DNA from: Flavobacterium sp. M31R6
GTDB taxonomy: Bacteria > Bacteroidota > Bacteroidia > Flavobacteriales > Flavobacteriaceae
Reading direction: 5' to 3'
DNA: 64,000 bases
Assembly: GCF_013284035.1 (NCBI RefSeq)
Contig: NZ_CP054141.1
Coordinates: forward strand, 1,054,001 to 1,118,000
The notes beneath the pieces were generated by a model. That model had not been told where the DNA came from and did not search any database. It saw only the letters and a program-made list of their open reading frames with translations. Positions 27,173-36,053 of the stretch are shown here, one piece after another (position 1 is the stretch's first letter; each line of letters starts with the position of its first letter). A program made the position numbers and the translations under genes.

Positions 27173-28102
27173 TTAATTTAGTTTATTCGCTATTTGGTTA
27201 AATGCATCAAGTTGATTAGCATATTGCAAAGGAGTGACGTTGGATCGCAAGCTTAATCTTGTAAATACGTGAATGTCAGAATCCATTATTTGCGCATCAA
27301 TATGAGCTCCTGTACTTGTTTTTAAGCCTTTGTAGATTAATACGGTACTTGTTGTGCTTGCAACTGGATCGTGTAATGAATGGAACACTTTAAAATAAGT
27401 TCCAGATGGAAGTGTTATTCCATCTTCTAAGCCTTTGCGTACCACTTTCATTACATCATTAAGTTCATTGATTGTTTGATAGGGTCTAAAACGATACCAG
27501 TATTTATTTTCTTCTGAAGTTTGGTCCGATTCAGCATAAACAATCATTGGTCCAACTATACCAATAATAGATTGAAGTTTGTTGGAAGAGACTACTATTG
27601 GGTCGATTAAAAATAAATTTTTAGGAGGCAGATGGCTATTGAAATAACCGGATTTTACTAATTCCAGAATTAGGGTTCCTCCCGTAGATGAGCCGGCGAT
27701 GCTGATTTTGGTGTAGCCAAGCGCTATTAGTTTTTCATATTCATCAGTTATGGCAGAACGCCAGTCTTCCCATTTTGAGGCTTTAAAAGAATCGTAATCC
27801 CTGCCATGTCCGTCGAGTAAAACTTGAGAAATTCTATAGGTAGATTCGTTTGACCAATCTTTGAATTCCTGCCATTCAAATGTGGTGGCAGAATATCCGT
27901 GAATAACCAATATAATGTGTTTGCTTAAATCTTCAGGTGTTGGATTTGGGTATTTAGCCGAAACCAAAAATTGTCCAGGATTGTATAAGGAAGGATCAAA
28001 AATGACATTGCCATCGAGCAGATCATCCGTAATGGTTGGATCGCTACAAGAATAGAATAAAGCCATAATGACGAATAGGAAAAATAGGTTCGATTTATTC
28101 AT
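27173..28102 (-). CDS. Alpha/beta hydrolase lipoprotein
   Basis: A 309-residue lipoprotein (lipobox LFYSC). The fold is an alpha/beta hydrolase: VIHGYSATTFEW near the oxyanion position (about 67), the nucleophile elbow GSSTGG (Ser about residue 148), an acidic strand end near LFLIDPI and a His in the SDIHVF region near 280 that may complete the triad. It probably acts as an esterase or lipase at the cell envelope; the substrate is unknown. Its ATG overlaps the stop of the upstream beta-barrel gene by one base (TAATG), so translation is coupled. Confidence 0.8.
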   Translation of the reverse strand: MNKSNLFFLFVIMALFYSCSDPTITDDLLDGNVIFDPSLYNPGQFLVSAKYPNPTPEDLSKHIILVIHGYSATTFEWQEFKDWSNESTYRISQVLLDGHGRDYDSFKASKWEDWRSAITDEYEKLIALGYTKISIAGSSTGGTLILELVKSGYFNSHLPPKNLFLIDPIVVSSNKLQSIIGIVGPMIVYAESDQTSEENKYWYRFRPYQTINELNDVMKVVRKGLEDGITLPSGTYFKVFHSLHDPVASTTSTVLIYKGLKTSTGAHIDAQIMDSDIHVFTRLSLRSNVTPLQYANQLDAFNQIANKLN

Positions 28103-28635
28103 TAGATATGTTTTTTAAACAACGTATAATAAATGTCAAGATGGAAGTATAAAGGCTGTAAAGTTCCTGGTGAATAGCCTTCTTTTTCTGTGATAATATA
28201 ATATCCAGTGCCAAAATTTAGAGAGACCGGCACTTGTGGTATATTGAATGTAAAACCAATTTCAGGTGAAAAAAGAAAGGCGGTATTTGGAATTTCATTG
28301 AAAATTTCCTCTTCTAAATCCGAGTAAAAATAGCCCATATTCAAACGGGTAACAAAATGATAAGGTTTATTTTTGTTGAATTGCCAACTGCCAGAAAAGA
28401 TGTAATTATCTTGTTTGATAGCGTTTGAATTATAGGCAGATCCCAATCTGGAAGTTACGTAGTCAAACCCAATGAAAAATTGATTGGGTTTAAATTTCGC
28501 GAAAGAATATTGGGCTGAAACACCATTTTCCCAATACATTTCTTGTGTCTTTTGAAAGCGTCCACCTAATTTGAGCGTTTGGGCTTGGGAGATGATGGTG
28601 CATAATATCAACGAAACTACGAATGTTTTTTTCAA
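28102..28635 (-). CDS. Outer-membrane beta-barrel protein of unknown function
   Basis: A 177-residue exported protein: signal peptide KKTFVVSLILCTIISQAQ, then alternating beta strands such as FFIGFDYV, YHFVTRLNMGYF and VSLNFGTGYYII, ending in a strand with terminal aromatic/basic residues. This pattern suggests a small outer-membrane barrel of about eight strands. The start is TTG at 28635. Coupled by TAATG to the hydrolase gene, so the two products may act together on an outer-membrane substrate; that is inference. Confidence 0.7.
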   Translation of the reverse strand: MKKTFVVSLILCTIISQAQTLKLGGRFQKTQEMYWENGVSAQYSFAKFKPNQFFIGFDYVTSRLGSAYNSNAIKQDNYIFSGSWQFNKNKPYHFVTRLNMGYFYSDLEEEIFNEIPNTAFLFSPEIGFTFNIPQVPVSLNFGTGYYIITEKEGYSPGTLQPLYFHLDIYYTLFKKHI

Positions 28636-28815
28636 TAGAAATGGTTTAGGTTAATATTTGAAAATGAACTTTTTGGTAAATTTGACGTAAATTACATAAT
28701 TTATTTATAAATAGATAGTTATGATTTAGCTATTTCAAAAATGAATCTTTCAGTATAGGGTCAATATCGGTACTGAGAGGTTCATTAAAAATATATTTTG
28801 ATCGTAATTTGGTTA

Positions 28816-31140
28816 TTAGTTTGATGGATTAAAAGAAAATCCAACACTAAAAAACAATCTCACTTTGTCTATATTATTGACCCATGAAACATCAAAATGG
28901 ATTGGACCTAAAATAGATAGATAAGAAGCGGCTGCTCCTCCGGATAGTAAAAGACTGGTTTCTGTGCCATTATCCCAATTCCCTTTTGGATTAAAAGCAT
29001 CACCAATGTATTCGTTGAAATTATCAAAACCAACAGTTGCAATATTAAAATGAGGAGTTAGATAAATTTTCCCTAATGGATTTATTTGTGCACCAAGTTT
29101 GATCGCCATATATTGAGAAGCATTGACTTCGTCTTCGTGTAATCCTGGAAAAGAAAAGCGGTTGCTGCCAGAACTAGGTAAAATGCCACCAAGGAAATAT
29201 TTTGAAGCATAACCGTAATCAGAAAATGAAACATCACCATTCTCAAGTTTGTCTTGAAAAATAAAGTTAGCATCAAAACCCATTATACAAGTAACTTTCT
29301 TTTTTAGCTGCATTCTTTTTTCAAATCCGAATCCGAATTTAGTGAACCCATTTGTTTGTCCCGAATAATCGGTTAAATTCGTATCCGTATAGTTTATATT
29401 GGTATCGCTAAAAAGAGAACGGTTTATGTTTGCTCTTAAAATCATTCCGTTTGTTGCAAAAAAAACTTTGTCCATATTGTTGTATGAATAATGCGCATTC
29501 ATCTCAATGTCTTCAAAGTTGTAATTGTTAAGGGATAGTATGTTAGGGTTTAAATTGGGATCATTTTTGGGTTTTACCTCTGTGTAATTGTAGTTTAAGC
29601 CAAGGCCAATATAGCTTCTTAGAGAATTTAAATTTCGGTTTGCTTCATTATTGAATTCAAATGCATTGTAAAGCATATTGTCAGCCGATTTTCCACTTAT
29701 AAAGAGTTCTTGTTTTAAAAATGCTCCATAAAGTTCAGAACCCCACCACCAGTCTTTGTTTTTTCCAAAATTTTTCTGAAAATCGATTCTTGCTTTTGGT
29801 TGTTCTGCAATATCAGCTGTAACGACAAGACGAGAGGATTGAGCGAGAATATTTCGGGCTGTATAGTTAAGAATTAATCCAACACCTCTATAGGTATCAT
29901 AGTGCAAAGATGCGTTTACCTGATTTTTGGAATATTCAAAACCATTTAGTGTTAGGCCTAATTTGTCTCCGTCTTTTATAAAATAACTGTAGGTAATTTG
30001 ATTAAAAAGATTGGTCCCCATAGCTCTATTGATGCCTTGAATCAAATCTTTGGTGGTGTATATTCTATGTGGTTTGATATCTGTTCGGGCAATTACCAAG
30101 GGAATGTTTTCTTTGCTAATATTTTTGTAAACAATTGTATCGATCAAAAATTCGTTGGGGACTTTGGGGAGGTAGTGTGTGCGTTGTTTATAGTTTTTTA
30201 ATTTATCGGCTAATGCAGACAAAGCGTCTAAGTTGAGTTTTGTGGCAATTTTACCATCTTTGTAGATTTCGTCACTTTTATTAAAATCTGCTGTGGAAAA
30301 TCTTAAATTAGGCATATGATCCACCAAGATATCACATAGTTTTCGGTTCTCAGGATCTTTGATGTTGCTTGGAAACATGCTGGTTTGCATTAGTACAGTT
30401 ACCAAGTTGTTTAATTTATCCATAGGTTCCATTCCTCCTCCAACATCGCTACCAATTATGATATCGGCTCCCATTTGTTTGGCAATATCCGTTGGAAAAT
30501 TATTCATTACACCTCCATCTACCAAAAGGGTTTCGTCATAAGACATAGGTTTAAAAACAGCGGGTAATGACATACTTGCTCTCATGGCAAATGCTAAACT
30601 TCCTTTGCTTAATACAATTTCTTTTCCATGTACAACATCTGTAGCCATGGCTCTAAATGGAATGGGGAGATTGTCAAAATCTTTGACATTGTAAACAGGA
30701 AAAGTCAGTTCAGAAAGGTATTCTCTTAAGTTCTGGTCGTTTAATAAGGAGCTGACGCTAGTTGGTTTTCCATCTTTTATACCTATTCCGGCCAGATAAC
30801 GTTGAAATTCACTTTTCTCTTCCACGCTAACATTTCTTAGAGATAAACTTCCTCCGAGCAATTTGTCCCAATCAATGTTTTGTGTTATGCTTGCAATGCT
30901 GTCGCCGGAATATCCCATGGCATATAAACCTCCGATAACACTTCCCATACTGTTTCCAACGATAAGGTCAGGGACAATGTGTAAAGAATCCAATGCTTGC
31001 AATAGCGGAATATGCGCTATTCCTTTGGCGCCGCCACCGCTTAATACTAAAACTACTTTAGGTTTTTTCTCTTGAGATGAAATAATTTGAGAGAATATCA
31101 AAAATATAAATAAAAGGAAGAGGGGGGATTTTCTTTTCAA
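28816..31140 (-). CDS. Patatin-like phospholipase with C-terminal outer-membrane barrel
   Basis: A 774-residue protein of the PlpD-like type. After a signal peptide (FLLFIFLIFSQIISSQ) comes a patatin domain (about 28-320) with oxyanion loop GGGAKGIAH, nucleophile GNSMGS and the catalytic Asp in VDGGVMNNFP. Next is a POTRA-like segment (about 335-405) and a Bac_surface_Ag/BamA-type barrel to the C-terminus. Such proteins export or display a lipase through their own barrel. All catalytic residues are present, so it should be active. The start codon is TTG at 31140. It stands alone, with no close partner gene. Confidence 0.9.
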   Translation of the reverse strand: MKRKSPLFLLFIFLIFSQIISSQEKKPKVVLVLSGGGAKGIAHIPLLQALDSLHIVPDLIVGNSMGSVIGGLYAMGYSGDSIASITQNIDWDKLLGGSLSLRNVSVEEKSEFQRYLAGIGIKDGKPTSVSSLLNDQNLREYLSELTFPVYNVKDFDNLPIPFRAMATDVVHGKEIVLSKGSLAFAMRASMSLPAVFKPMSYDETLLVDGGVMNNFPTDIAKQMGADIIIGSDVGGGMEPMDKLNNLVTVLMQTSMFPSNIKDPENRKLCDILVDHMPNLRFSTADFNKSDEIYKDGKIATKLNLDALSALADKLKNYKQRTHYLPKVPNEFLIDTIVYKNISKENIPLVIARTDIKPHRIYTTKDLIQGINRAMGTNLFNQITYSYFIKDGDKLGLTLNGFEYSKNQVNASLHYDTYRGVGLILNYTARNILAQSSRLVVTADIAEQPKARIDFQKNFGKNKDWWWGSELYGAFLKQELFISGKSADNMLYNAFEFNNEANRNLNSLRSYIGLGLNYNYTEVKPKNDPNLNPNILSLNNYNFEDIEMNAHYSYNNMDKVFFATNGMILRANINRSLFSDTNINYTDTNLTDYSGQTNGFTKFGFGFEKRMQLKKKVTCIMGFDANFIFQDKLENGDVSFSDYGYASKYFLGGILPSSGSNRFSFPGLHEDEVNASQYMAIKLGAQINPLGKIYLTPHFNIATVGFDNFNEYIGDAFNPKGNWDNGTETSLLLSGGAAASYLSILGPIHFDVSWVNNIDKVRLFFSVGFSFNPSN

Positions 31141-31315
31141 AGCGTCTTGTTTTGAGTTGATAATTAAAGAGTAAAAGCGGTTCGTTTTATTTAATTATAA
31201 ACACTAAGATATTGAAAATTATGTTTTTGAAGCAATAAAAAGTGCATTTAAGTTCGATTTCTTTTATAATGTGAAATTTTTAAAATATGTTAACCGCTAG
31301 TTTAGGTGTTTTTAT

Positions 31316-31354
31316 AAAAAAAAAGCTCCTAAACTTTGATAGATTAGGAGCTTT
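31316..31354 (-). terminator. Terminator of the toxin-antitoxin operon
   Basis: On the minus strand AAAGCTCCTAA pairs with TTTAGGAGCTTT and is followed by a long T run. It lies 26 nt after the toxin stop. The rest of 31141-31379 shows no gene. Confidence 0.85.
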
Positions 31355-31379
31355 GATGTTGTGTGTTTTGAAGAGATTG

Positions 31380-31661
31380 CTATTTGTCATTGTAATGTCC
31401 CAAAGCCGAAATGATAATTACCACTATTTCATGGTCGATAATTTCATATATTAATCGGTCTTTTTTGTTAATCTGTCTAGACCAAATATTAACGTCTTTG
31501 TATTTTAGTTTTTCAGGTTTGCCAATTCCAATTGTTGGGTGGATTTCTAATTCTAGAAAGATTTTTTCAATTTTTGAGATATCCGTTTTCTTGCCCGACT
31601 TTTTTATTTTTGACAAATCAGCAAGAGCTTCTTTGCTTATTTCTATTATATATCTGCCCAT
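31380..31661 (-). CDS. Txe/YoeB-like mRNA interferase toxin
   Basis: A 93-residue RelE-fold toxin: MGRYIIEISKEALADLSKI start, a central KYKDVNIWSRQINKKDRLIYEI strand pair, and a C-terminus SALGHYND in which the His-Tyr pair corresponds to catalytic residues of YoeB. Such toxins cut mRNA in the ribosomal A site. It overlaps the upstream antitoxin gene by 16 nt, the usual layout with the antitoxin first. It lies in a small patch with a GIY-YIG gene that looks accessory. Confidence 0.85.
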   Translation of the reverse strand: MGRYIIEISKEALADLSKIKKSGKKTDISKIEKIFLELEIHPTIGIGKPEKLKYKDVNIWSRQINKKDRLIYEIIDHEIVVIIISALGHYNDK

Positions 31662-31867
31662 ATATCTTTAGTGTCTACTTTGGTGTAGTTATCTTCTCTA
31701 TAGGCGGGATTCTGAAAGTTTTTTTGGTGTTTCTCCAATCTTTCGATTATCGCTGGATTTGTAATTTCATTATTTTGCTCAATTACTTCCACATCAAAAG
31801 CTTTCAAAATTTTTTTGATGATTGCAATTTGAGAAATGTCTTTTATATTTACGGTAAGTGTAGTCAT
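31646..31867 (-). CDS. Antitoxin (DUF2683 type)
   Basis: A 73-residue partner of the YoeB-like toxin. The N-terminal ~25 residues (MTTLTVNIKDISQIAIIKKI) form a beta-strand/helix typical of the short Bacteroidota DUF2683 antitoxins, followed by a helical, charged C-terminal half ending TKDIWADI that would wrap the toxin. The start ATG at 31867 follows a -7 box by 24 nt. Autoregulation through an operator at that box is likely but no operator repeat was recognised. Confidence 0.8.
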   Translation of the reverse strand: MTTLTVNIKDISQIAIIKKILKAFDVEVIEQNNEITNPAIIERLEKHQKNFQNPAYREDNYTKVDTKDIWADI

Positions 31868-31891
31868 TTTGATAAGTATTCAATTGAAATA

Positions 31892-31899
31892 CAAAGATA
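31892..31899 (-). promoter_or_regulatory. -7 box of the toxin-antitoxin operon
   Basis: TATCTTTG on the minus strand, exact TAnnTTTG, 24 nt before the antitoxin ATG. Confidence 0.55.
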
Positions 31900-31942
31900 T
31901 AAAATATTTGAGTTTGTTGTTGAGTGCTTTTTTAAACATAGT

Positions 31943-32233
31943 TTATTGGATAGTATCCTTTTGGTTATTATGTGTTTTGTTGTACTTGGGATTGTGTTTT
32001 TTTATTAATTCCTTTTCAATGCGATTATACTCATTTATGTCATTAATACTAATGTAGTTCCAAGATGTGAATTTCTTATCAGAATCTTTTCTCGTATGTT
32101 CAGCAATTCTAAGTAAACAATTCCACCCTTTGCCTATATATACAAGCTCATTTCCATCAAAAAGAAAGTAGATTCCAGAGCAATTGCCTTCTAAAAATTT
32201 GCTAGATTTAAACAGGTTATCGATTTCTTCCAT
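31943..32233 (-). CDS. Small stand-alone GIY-YIG nuclease-like protein
   Basis: A 96-residue protein that is essentially one GIY-YIG domain: GIYFLF (residues ~20-25), VYIGKG (~32-37), then RIAEH with the conserved Arg and a Glu in RIEKELIKKHNPKYN near 78. These are the active-site elements of the family (UvrC, homing nucleases, UPF0213), so a metal-dependent DNA cut is possible. It has no DNA-binding extension. Stand-alone members of this kind often behave as accessory genes. Its C-terminus, after NPKYN, is a short tail rich in Asn. Confidence 0.75.
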   Translation of the reverse strand: MEEIDNLFKSSKFLEGNCSGIYFLFDGNELVYIGKGWNCLLRIAEHTRKDSDKKFTSWNYISINDINEYNRIEKELIKKHNPKYNKTHNNQKDTIQ

Positions 32234-32253
32234 CTTTTTTTATAAATTTCTCT

Positions 32254-32261
32254 CAAATGTA
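32254..32261 (-). promoter_or_regulatory. -7 box of the GIY-YIG gene
   Basis: TACATTTG on the minus strand, exact match, 20 nt before the ATG. Confidence 0.5.
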
Positions 32262-32292
32262 CACAATTTTAAAGAAGGTTTAAAATCCAAAC

Positions 32293-32322
32293 AAAAGACC
32301 CTCACATTTCTGCAAGGGTCTT
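32293..32322 (-). terminator. Terminator of ahcY
   Basis: On the minus strand AAGACCCTTGCAG pairs with TGTGAGGGTCTT and is followed by TTG. The stem is strong, the U tract short. Confidence 0.7.
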
Positions 32323-32347
32323 AATACTTAATACTAAAATCTTAATA

Positions 32348-33664
32348 CTAATATCTATAATATTCTGGTTTGAATGGACCTTGAACTTCAACTCCAATGT
32401 AAGCAGCTTGATCGTCACGTAATGTTTCCAATTCAACGCCTAATTTAGCCAAGTGTAACATAGCTACTTTTTCATCTAAATGTTTTGGCAACATATAAAC
32501 TTCATTGTTGTAAGCAGCGCTGTTTTTCCACAATTCGATTTGAGCCAAAGTTTGGTTTGTAAATGAGTTACTCATTACAAAACTTGGGTGACCTGTAGCA
32601 CAACCAAGATTTACCAAACGGCCTTCAGCCAAAATGATGATGTCTTTTCCAGCGATAGTATATTTGTCAACTTGTGGTTTGATTTCGATTTTTGAAGCAC
32701 CGTGGTTTTTGTTCAACCAAGCCATGTCAATTTCGTTATCAAAGTGTCCGATGTTACAAACGATAGTCTTGTCTTTCATTTTTTCGAAATGAGAACCCAA
32801 AACGATGTCTTTATTTCCAGTTGTAGTGATGATAATATCAGCATTAGCAACAACAGTATCTAGTTTTTTTACTTCAAAACCGTCCATTGCAGCTTGTAAT
32901 GCACAAATTGGATCGATTTCAGTAACAGTTACGATAGATCCAGCACCTCTAAAAGAAGCTGCAGTTCCTTTTCCAACGTCTCCGTATCCACAAACGATTA
33001 CTCTTTTTCCAGCCAACATAATGTCTGTAGCACGACGAACCGCGTCAACAGCACTTTCTTTACATCCGTATTTGTTGTCAAATTTAGATTTAGTAACAGA
33101 GTCATTTACGTTGATAGCAGGCATTGGTAATGTTCCAGCTTTTACTCTTTCGTATAATCTGTGTACACCTGTTGTAGTTTCTTCAGACAATCCTTTGATT
33201 CCAGCAACCAATTCTGGGTAACGGTCAATAACCATATTAGTCAAATCTCCACCATCATCAAGAATCATATTTAATGGTTTTCTGTCTTCACCAAAGAATA
33301 AAGTTTGCTCGATACACCAGTCAAAATCTACTTCGTTCAAACCTTTCCAAGCATAAACTTGAATTCCGGCGGCAGCAATAGCAGCAGCAGCTTGATCTTG
33401 AGTAGAGAAAATGTTACAAGAACTCCAAGTTACTTCAGCACCAAGAGCAATCAATGTTTCGATCAAAACAGCAGTTTGAATTGTCATGTGCAAACATCCT
33501 GCAATACGAGCACCTTTAAGAGGTTGTTCGTCTTTATATTCAGCACGAAGCGCCATTAAACCTGGCATTTCAGCTTCAGCTAGTTCAATTTCTTTTCTTC
33601 CCCAGGCTGCTAGAGAAATGTCTTTTACTTTGAAAGCCACAAAAGGCATAGTCGTTGTACTCAT
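32348..33664 (-). CDS. ahcY: Adenosylhomocysteinase
   Basis: Splits S-adenosylhomocysteine into adenosine and homocysteine, clearing the by-product of methylation. The 438 residues are the full family length. Seen: the N-terminal [16 protein letters not shown] substrate region, the Rossmann loop [10 protein letters not shown] (about 228-237), the FDNEIDMAW segment and the C-terminal tail ending with FKPEYYRY that supplies Lys and Tyr to the NAD site of the neighbouring subunit. It is a single-gene unit with a promoter and a terminator. Confidence 0.97.
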   Translation of the reverse strand: MSTTTMPFVAFKVKDISLAAWGRKEIELAEAEMPGLMALRAEYKDEQPLKGARIAGCLHMTIQTAVLIETLIALGAEVTWSSCNIFSTQDQAAAAIAAAGIQVYAWKGLNEVDFDWCIEQTLFFGEDRKPLNMILDDGGDLTNMVIDRYPELVAGIKGLSEETTTGVHRLYERVKAGTLPMPAINVNDSVTKSKFDNKYGCKESAVDAVRRATDIMLAGKRVIVCGYGDVGKGTAASFRGAGSIVTVTEIDPICALQAAMDGFEVKKLDTVVANADIIITTTGNKDIVLGSHFEKMKDKTIVCNIGHFDNEIDMAWLNKNHGASKIEIKPQVDKYTIAGKDIIILAEGRLVNLGCATGHPSFVMSNSFTNQTLAQIELWKNSAAYNNEVYMLPKHLDEKVAMLHLAKLGVELETLRDDQAAYIGVEVQGPFKPEYYRY

Positions 33665-33695
33665 TTATAGTATATTTGTATTGTAAAATTTTTTG

Positions 33696-33703
33696 CAAAT
33701 TTA
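33696..33703 (-). promoter_or_regulatory. -7 box of ahcY
   Basis: TAAATTTG on the minus strand, exact, 31 nt before the ATG. A plus-strand TATATTTG at 33671-33678 overlaps the leader and points the other way, toward the PPTase gene. Confidence 0.55.
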
Positions 33704-33795
33704 GGCAATAAGTTTAGAAATAAACTAATTTATGCGAGATTTGTGATTTGTTTAATGTCTTAATCTTTTGGACATTAGATAAATAATTTTTTTTG

Positions 33796-33876
33796 GAGCT
33801 AATCCCGCTATTCGCTGCAATCTTTTTGTCTCGAAAAAAACGAGACAAAAAGGATTTTCACTTCTATCGGGGCTAA
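33796..33876. repeat. Family 2 dispersed hairpin element, copy F
   Basis: GGAGCTAATCCCGCTATTCG, then ATCTTTTTGTCTCG paired with CGAGACAAAAAGGAT, then ACTTCTATCGGGGCTAA. It lies between the divergent ahcY and PPTase genes. The stem (GTCTCG) differs from copies E and G (GTGCCG) but stays paired. Just downstream, 33896-33919 is a 24 bp exact duplicate of 38541-38564. Confidence 0.8.
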
Positions 33877-33932
33877 ATTATACATGGAGTTTATCAATTC
33901 ATAATTTATAATTCACAACTCATAATTCAAGA

Positions 33933-34589
33933 ATGCCTTTATACAAAACAATAGTCCTAAATTCATCAACTAAAATTTTTGTTTGGGAAATAACCGAATC
34001 CTATCAAGAGCTTTTTGAGGCAGTCGTTCTCAATGATAGCAATATGAACCGATTGAACTGCATGAAGTCCGAAATGCATCAGCGTGCTTTTTTAAGTGTT
34101 CGTAAACTGTTTCAGAAAGCGGGCTATACAGACTTTGATTTGTATTATGACGAATTCGGGAAACCACATTTGTATGACGGAAAACATATTTCCATTACCC
34201 ATTCCCATCAATTTTCTGCCGTAATTTTAAGTGATGAAGTTGTTGGGATTGATATCGAATTGCAACGTGAAAAAATTATCCGCATTGCCGATAAATTCGC
34301 CGATACGGAGTTTCTCTTTTTAAACCCTGAAGAAAGAATAGAATACATAAGAAAACTGACTGTGATTTGGGGTGCAAAAGAAGCTATTTTTAAAATTAGG
34401 AACGAAAAAGGAATCAGTTTTAGAGATCATATTAAAGTAGAAGCTTTTGAATTATGCGACGAAAAAATTAAAACGGAACTTCATTTTGATGATATAATCA
34501 GAGATTTTTGTGTGTGTTTTGAGGAATTTGAATCAAATGATACAAATGGTTTAAAACAAAGTTTCACACTTGTTTACGCTTTCGAATAA
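33933..34589 (+). CDS. 4'-phosphopantetheinyl transferase superfamily protein
   Basis: Transfers phosphopantetheine from CoA to a carrier protein. The 218 residues hold the Sfp-type signature: ISITHSHQFSAVILS, then VGIDIELQREKI (magnesium Asp/Glu) and WGAKEAIFKI near residue 150. The length is that of Sfp-type monomers, so it would serve secondary-metabolite, fatty-acid or flexirubin-like carrier proteins rather than replace a short AcpS. It starts a plus-strand run with GGGP synthase, PnuC, NadR-DUF4301 and arfB; the gap to the next gene is 65 nt. Confidence 0.88.
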   Translation: MPLYKTIVLNSSTKIFVWEITESYQELFEAVVLNDSNMNRLNCMKSEMHQRAFLSVRKLFQKAGYTDFDLYYDEFGKPHLYDGKHISITHSHQFSAVILSDEVVGIDIELQREKIIRIADKFADTEFLFLNPEERIEYIRKLTVIWGAKEAIFKIRNEKGISFRDHIKVEAFELCDEKIKTELHFDDIIRDFCVCFEEFESNDTNGLKQSFTLVYAFE

Positions 34590-34654
34590 TAAAAAATAAT
34601 TTTAAATCTTTGAGTAGATTTGTGTCCTCTTAGTTAATCTCTGTGTGACTGCGT

Positions 34655-35425
34655 ATGACGAATATTTATAATGCCATAATTCAGGCCAAAACTGAAAATC
34701 GAAAATTACTTGCCATTCTTTTGGATCCGGACAAAATTGTTTGGGACAATTTGGGGTATTTAATCGAAAAAATCTATCAGTCACCGGCAACGCATATTTT
34801 CATTGGCGGCAGCCATGTCCAAAATAATATTTTGGATGAATTGATTATTTGTCTAAAAGAAAGAATAAATTTGCCAATTGTCCTTTTTCCGGGAAACCCA
34901 TCTCAAATTTCTGCTAATGCTGATGCAATTTTATTTCTTTCCCTAATATCAGGCCGAAATCCAGATTATTTAATCGAGCACCAAGTTGATGCTGTTCCAA
35001 TTTTGAAAAAAACTGAACTCGAAATTATTTCGACAGGATATATGTTAATCGAAAGTGGTAGTGAAACGGCGGTCGCAAGAGTGAGTAATACAAAACCATT
35101 GGATAGGGATAATAGCGATTATGCTATGCACACCGCCCAAGCCGGGGAAATGTTGGGAAATAAACTCATTTATCTTGAAGCGGGAAGTGGTGCCAAAAAA
35201 GCTGTTCCTTTTGAAATGATAAAAAAAGTATCAAATAATATTGAAATTCCTCTAATAGTTGGTGGCGGAATTATAGATTTGCAGGGCATTCAAAAAGCTT
35301 ATGAAGCTGGAGCTGATTTGGTTGTTATTGGAACCGCTTTTGAAAATAATCTAGATTTTTTTGAGTATAAGGAGAAATCTAAAAGTCTAAAATCGTTAAT
35401 CAACAATCTAAAATCAAATGTTTGA
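34655..35425 (+). CDS. Geranylgeranylglyceryl/heptaprenylglyceryl phosphate synthase (PcrB family)
   Basis: Joins an isoprenyl diphosphate to glycerol 1-phosphate, forming an ether link. The 256-residue TIM barrel shows LLDPDKIVWDN at strand 1, FIGGSHVQ, LFPGNP, the YLEAGSGA substrate loop near 165 and IVGGGIIDLQG near 205-215. Bacteroidota members are group II GGGPS. Its last ~20 residues (KSLKSLINNLKS) are encoded by an AT-rich repeat also found at 48.5 kb, so the tail is probably not part of the fold. The stop overlaps the pnuC start by 8 nt. Confidence 0.92.
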   Translation: MTNIYNAIIQAKTENRKLLAILLDPDKIVWDNLGYLIEKIYQSPATHIFIGGSHVQNNILDELIICLKERINLPIVLFPGNPSQISANADAILFLSLISGRNPDYLIEHQVDAVPILKKTELEIISTGYMLIESGSETAVARVSNTKPLDRDNSDYAMHTAQAGEMLGNKLIYLEAGSGAKKAVPFEMIKKVSNNIEIPLIVGGGIIDLQGIQKAYEAGADLVVIGTAFENNLDFFEYKEKSKSLKSLINNLKSNV

Positions 35426-36053
35426 CTATTTTTTTGCACAATACAAAGGTTATCCTCTTCACGAAGTATATTTGGAATTGATTGCCGTTTTTTTTGGGCT
35501 TTGGAGTGTTTGGTGCGCCAAAAAAGATAATATTTGGGTTTTTCCAACTGGATTAATCAGTACGTTTATATATGCATATTTACTTTGGCAGTGGAGTTTG
35601 TTGGGAGATTCAATGATTAATGTCTATTATTTCATAATGAGTATTTATGGCTGGTACCACTGGACTCGAAAAAAAGGAGATGTTGATGAATTTCCAATTT
35701 CGGGAATGACAAAAAAAGAGCATTTTCTAGCTATTGCTATTTTTATGTTAACACTTGTCTTCGTAATATTAGTGTATCTTTATTTTGATAAATTTAAAAG
35801 TTGGTATTCATACGTAGATACCTTTTTGACAGCAATATTTTTTGTTGGTATGTGGTTAATGGCCAAAAGGAAAATCGAGAATTGGATTTTTTGGATTGTA
35901 GGAGATTTACTTTCTATACCGCTTTATTTTGCAAAAGGATATACCTTTACCAGTTTTCAATATATAGTATTTACAATTATTGCCGTTTATGGCTATTTAG
36001 AATGGAAGAAAATCTTGAACAGCTCTCAAAATCTGGAGCTTCGCCAATTATAA
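35418..36053 (+). CDS. pnuC: PnuC-family nicotinamide riboside transporter
   Basis: A 211-residue inner-membrane protein with seven predicted helices and the family's tryptophan motif in SIYGWYHW (about residue 75). PnuC proteins let nicotinamide riboside in by facilitated diffusion, trapped by phosphorylation. The next gene encodes a NadR-like ribosylnicotinamide kinase, which fits. In Bacteroidota the related PnuT carries thiamine and is often near TPP riboswitches; one lies 2.5 kb downstream, so thiamine is the alternative. It overlaps the kinase start by 52 nt. Confidence 0.88.
   Translation: MFDYFFAQYKGYPLHEVYLELIAVFFGLWSVWCAKKDNIWVFPTGLISTFIYAYLLWQWSLLGDSMINVYYFIMSIYGWYHWTRKKGDVDEFPISGMTKKEHFLAIAIFMLTLVFVILVYLYFDKFKSWYSYVDTFLTAIFFVGMWLMAKRKIENWIFWIVGDLLSIPLYFAKGYTFTSFQYIVFTIIAVYGYLEWKKILNSSQNLELRQL

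Noticed and set aside
31532..32008. 158-residue plus-strand frame opposite the toxin-antitoxin genes
   Set aside because: Composition is Phe/Ile/Val-rich as expected of an antisense frame; the two genes on the minus strand are well supported.
35801..36001. N-terminal extension of the NadR-DUF4301 frame by 67 residues
   Set aside because: It overlaps pnuC in another frame and resembles no kinase; the ATG at 36002 fits the family.
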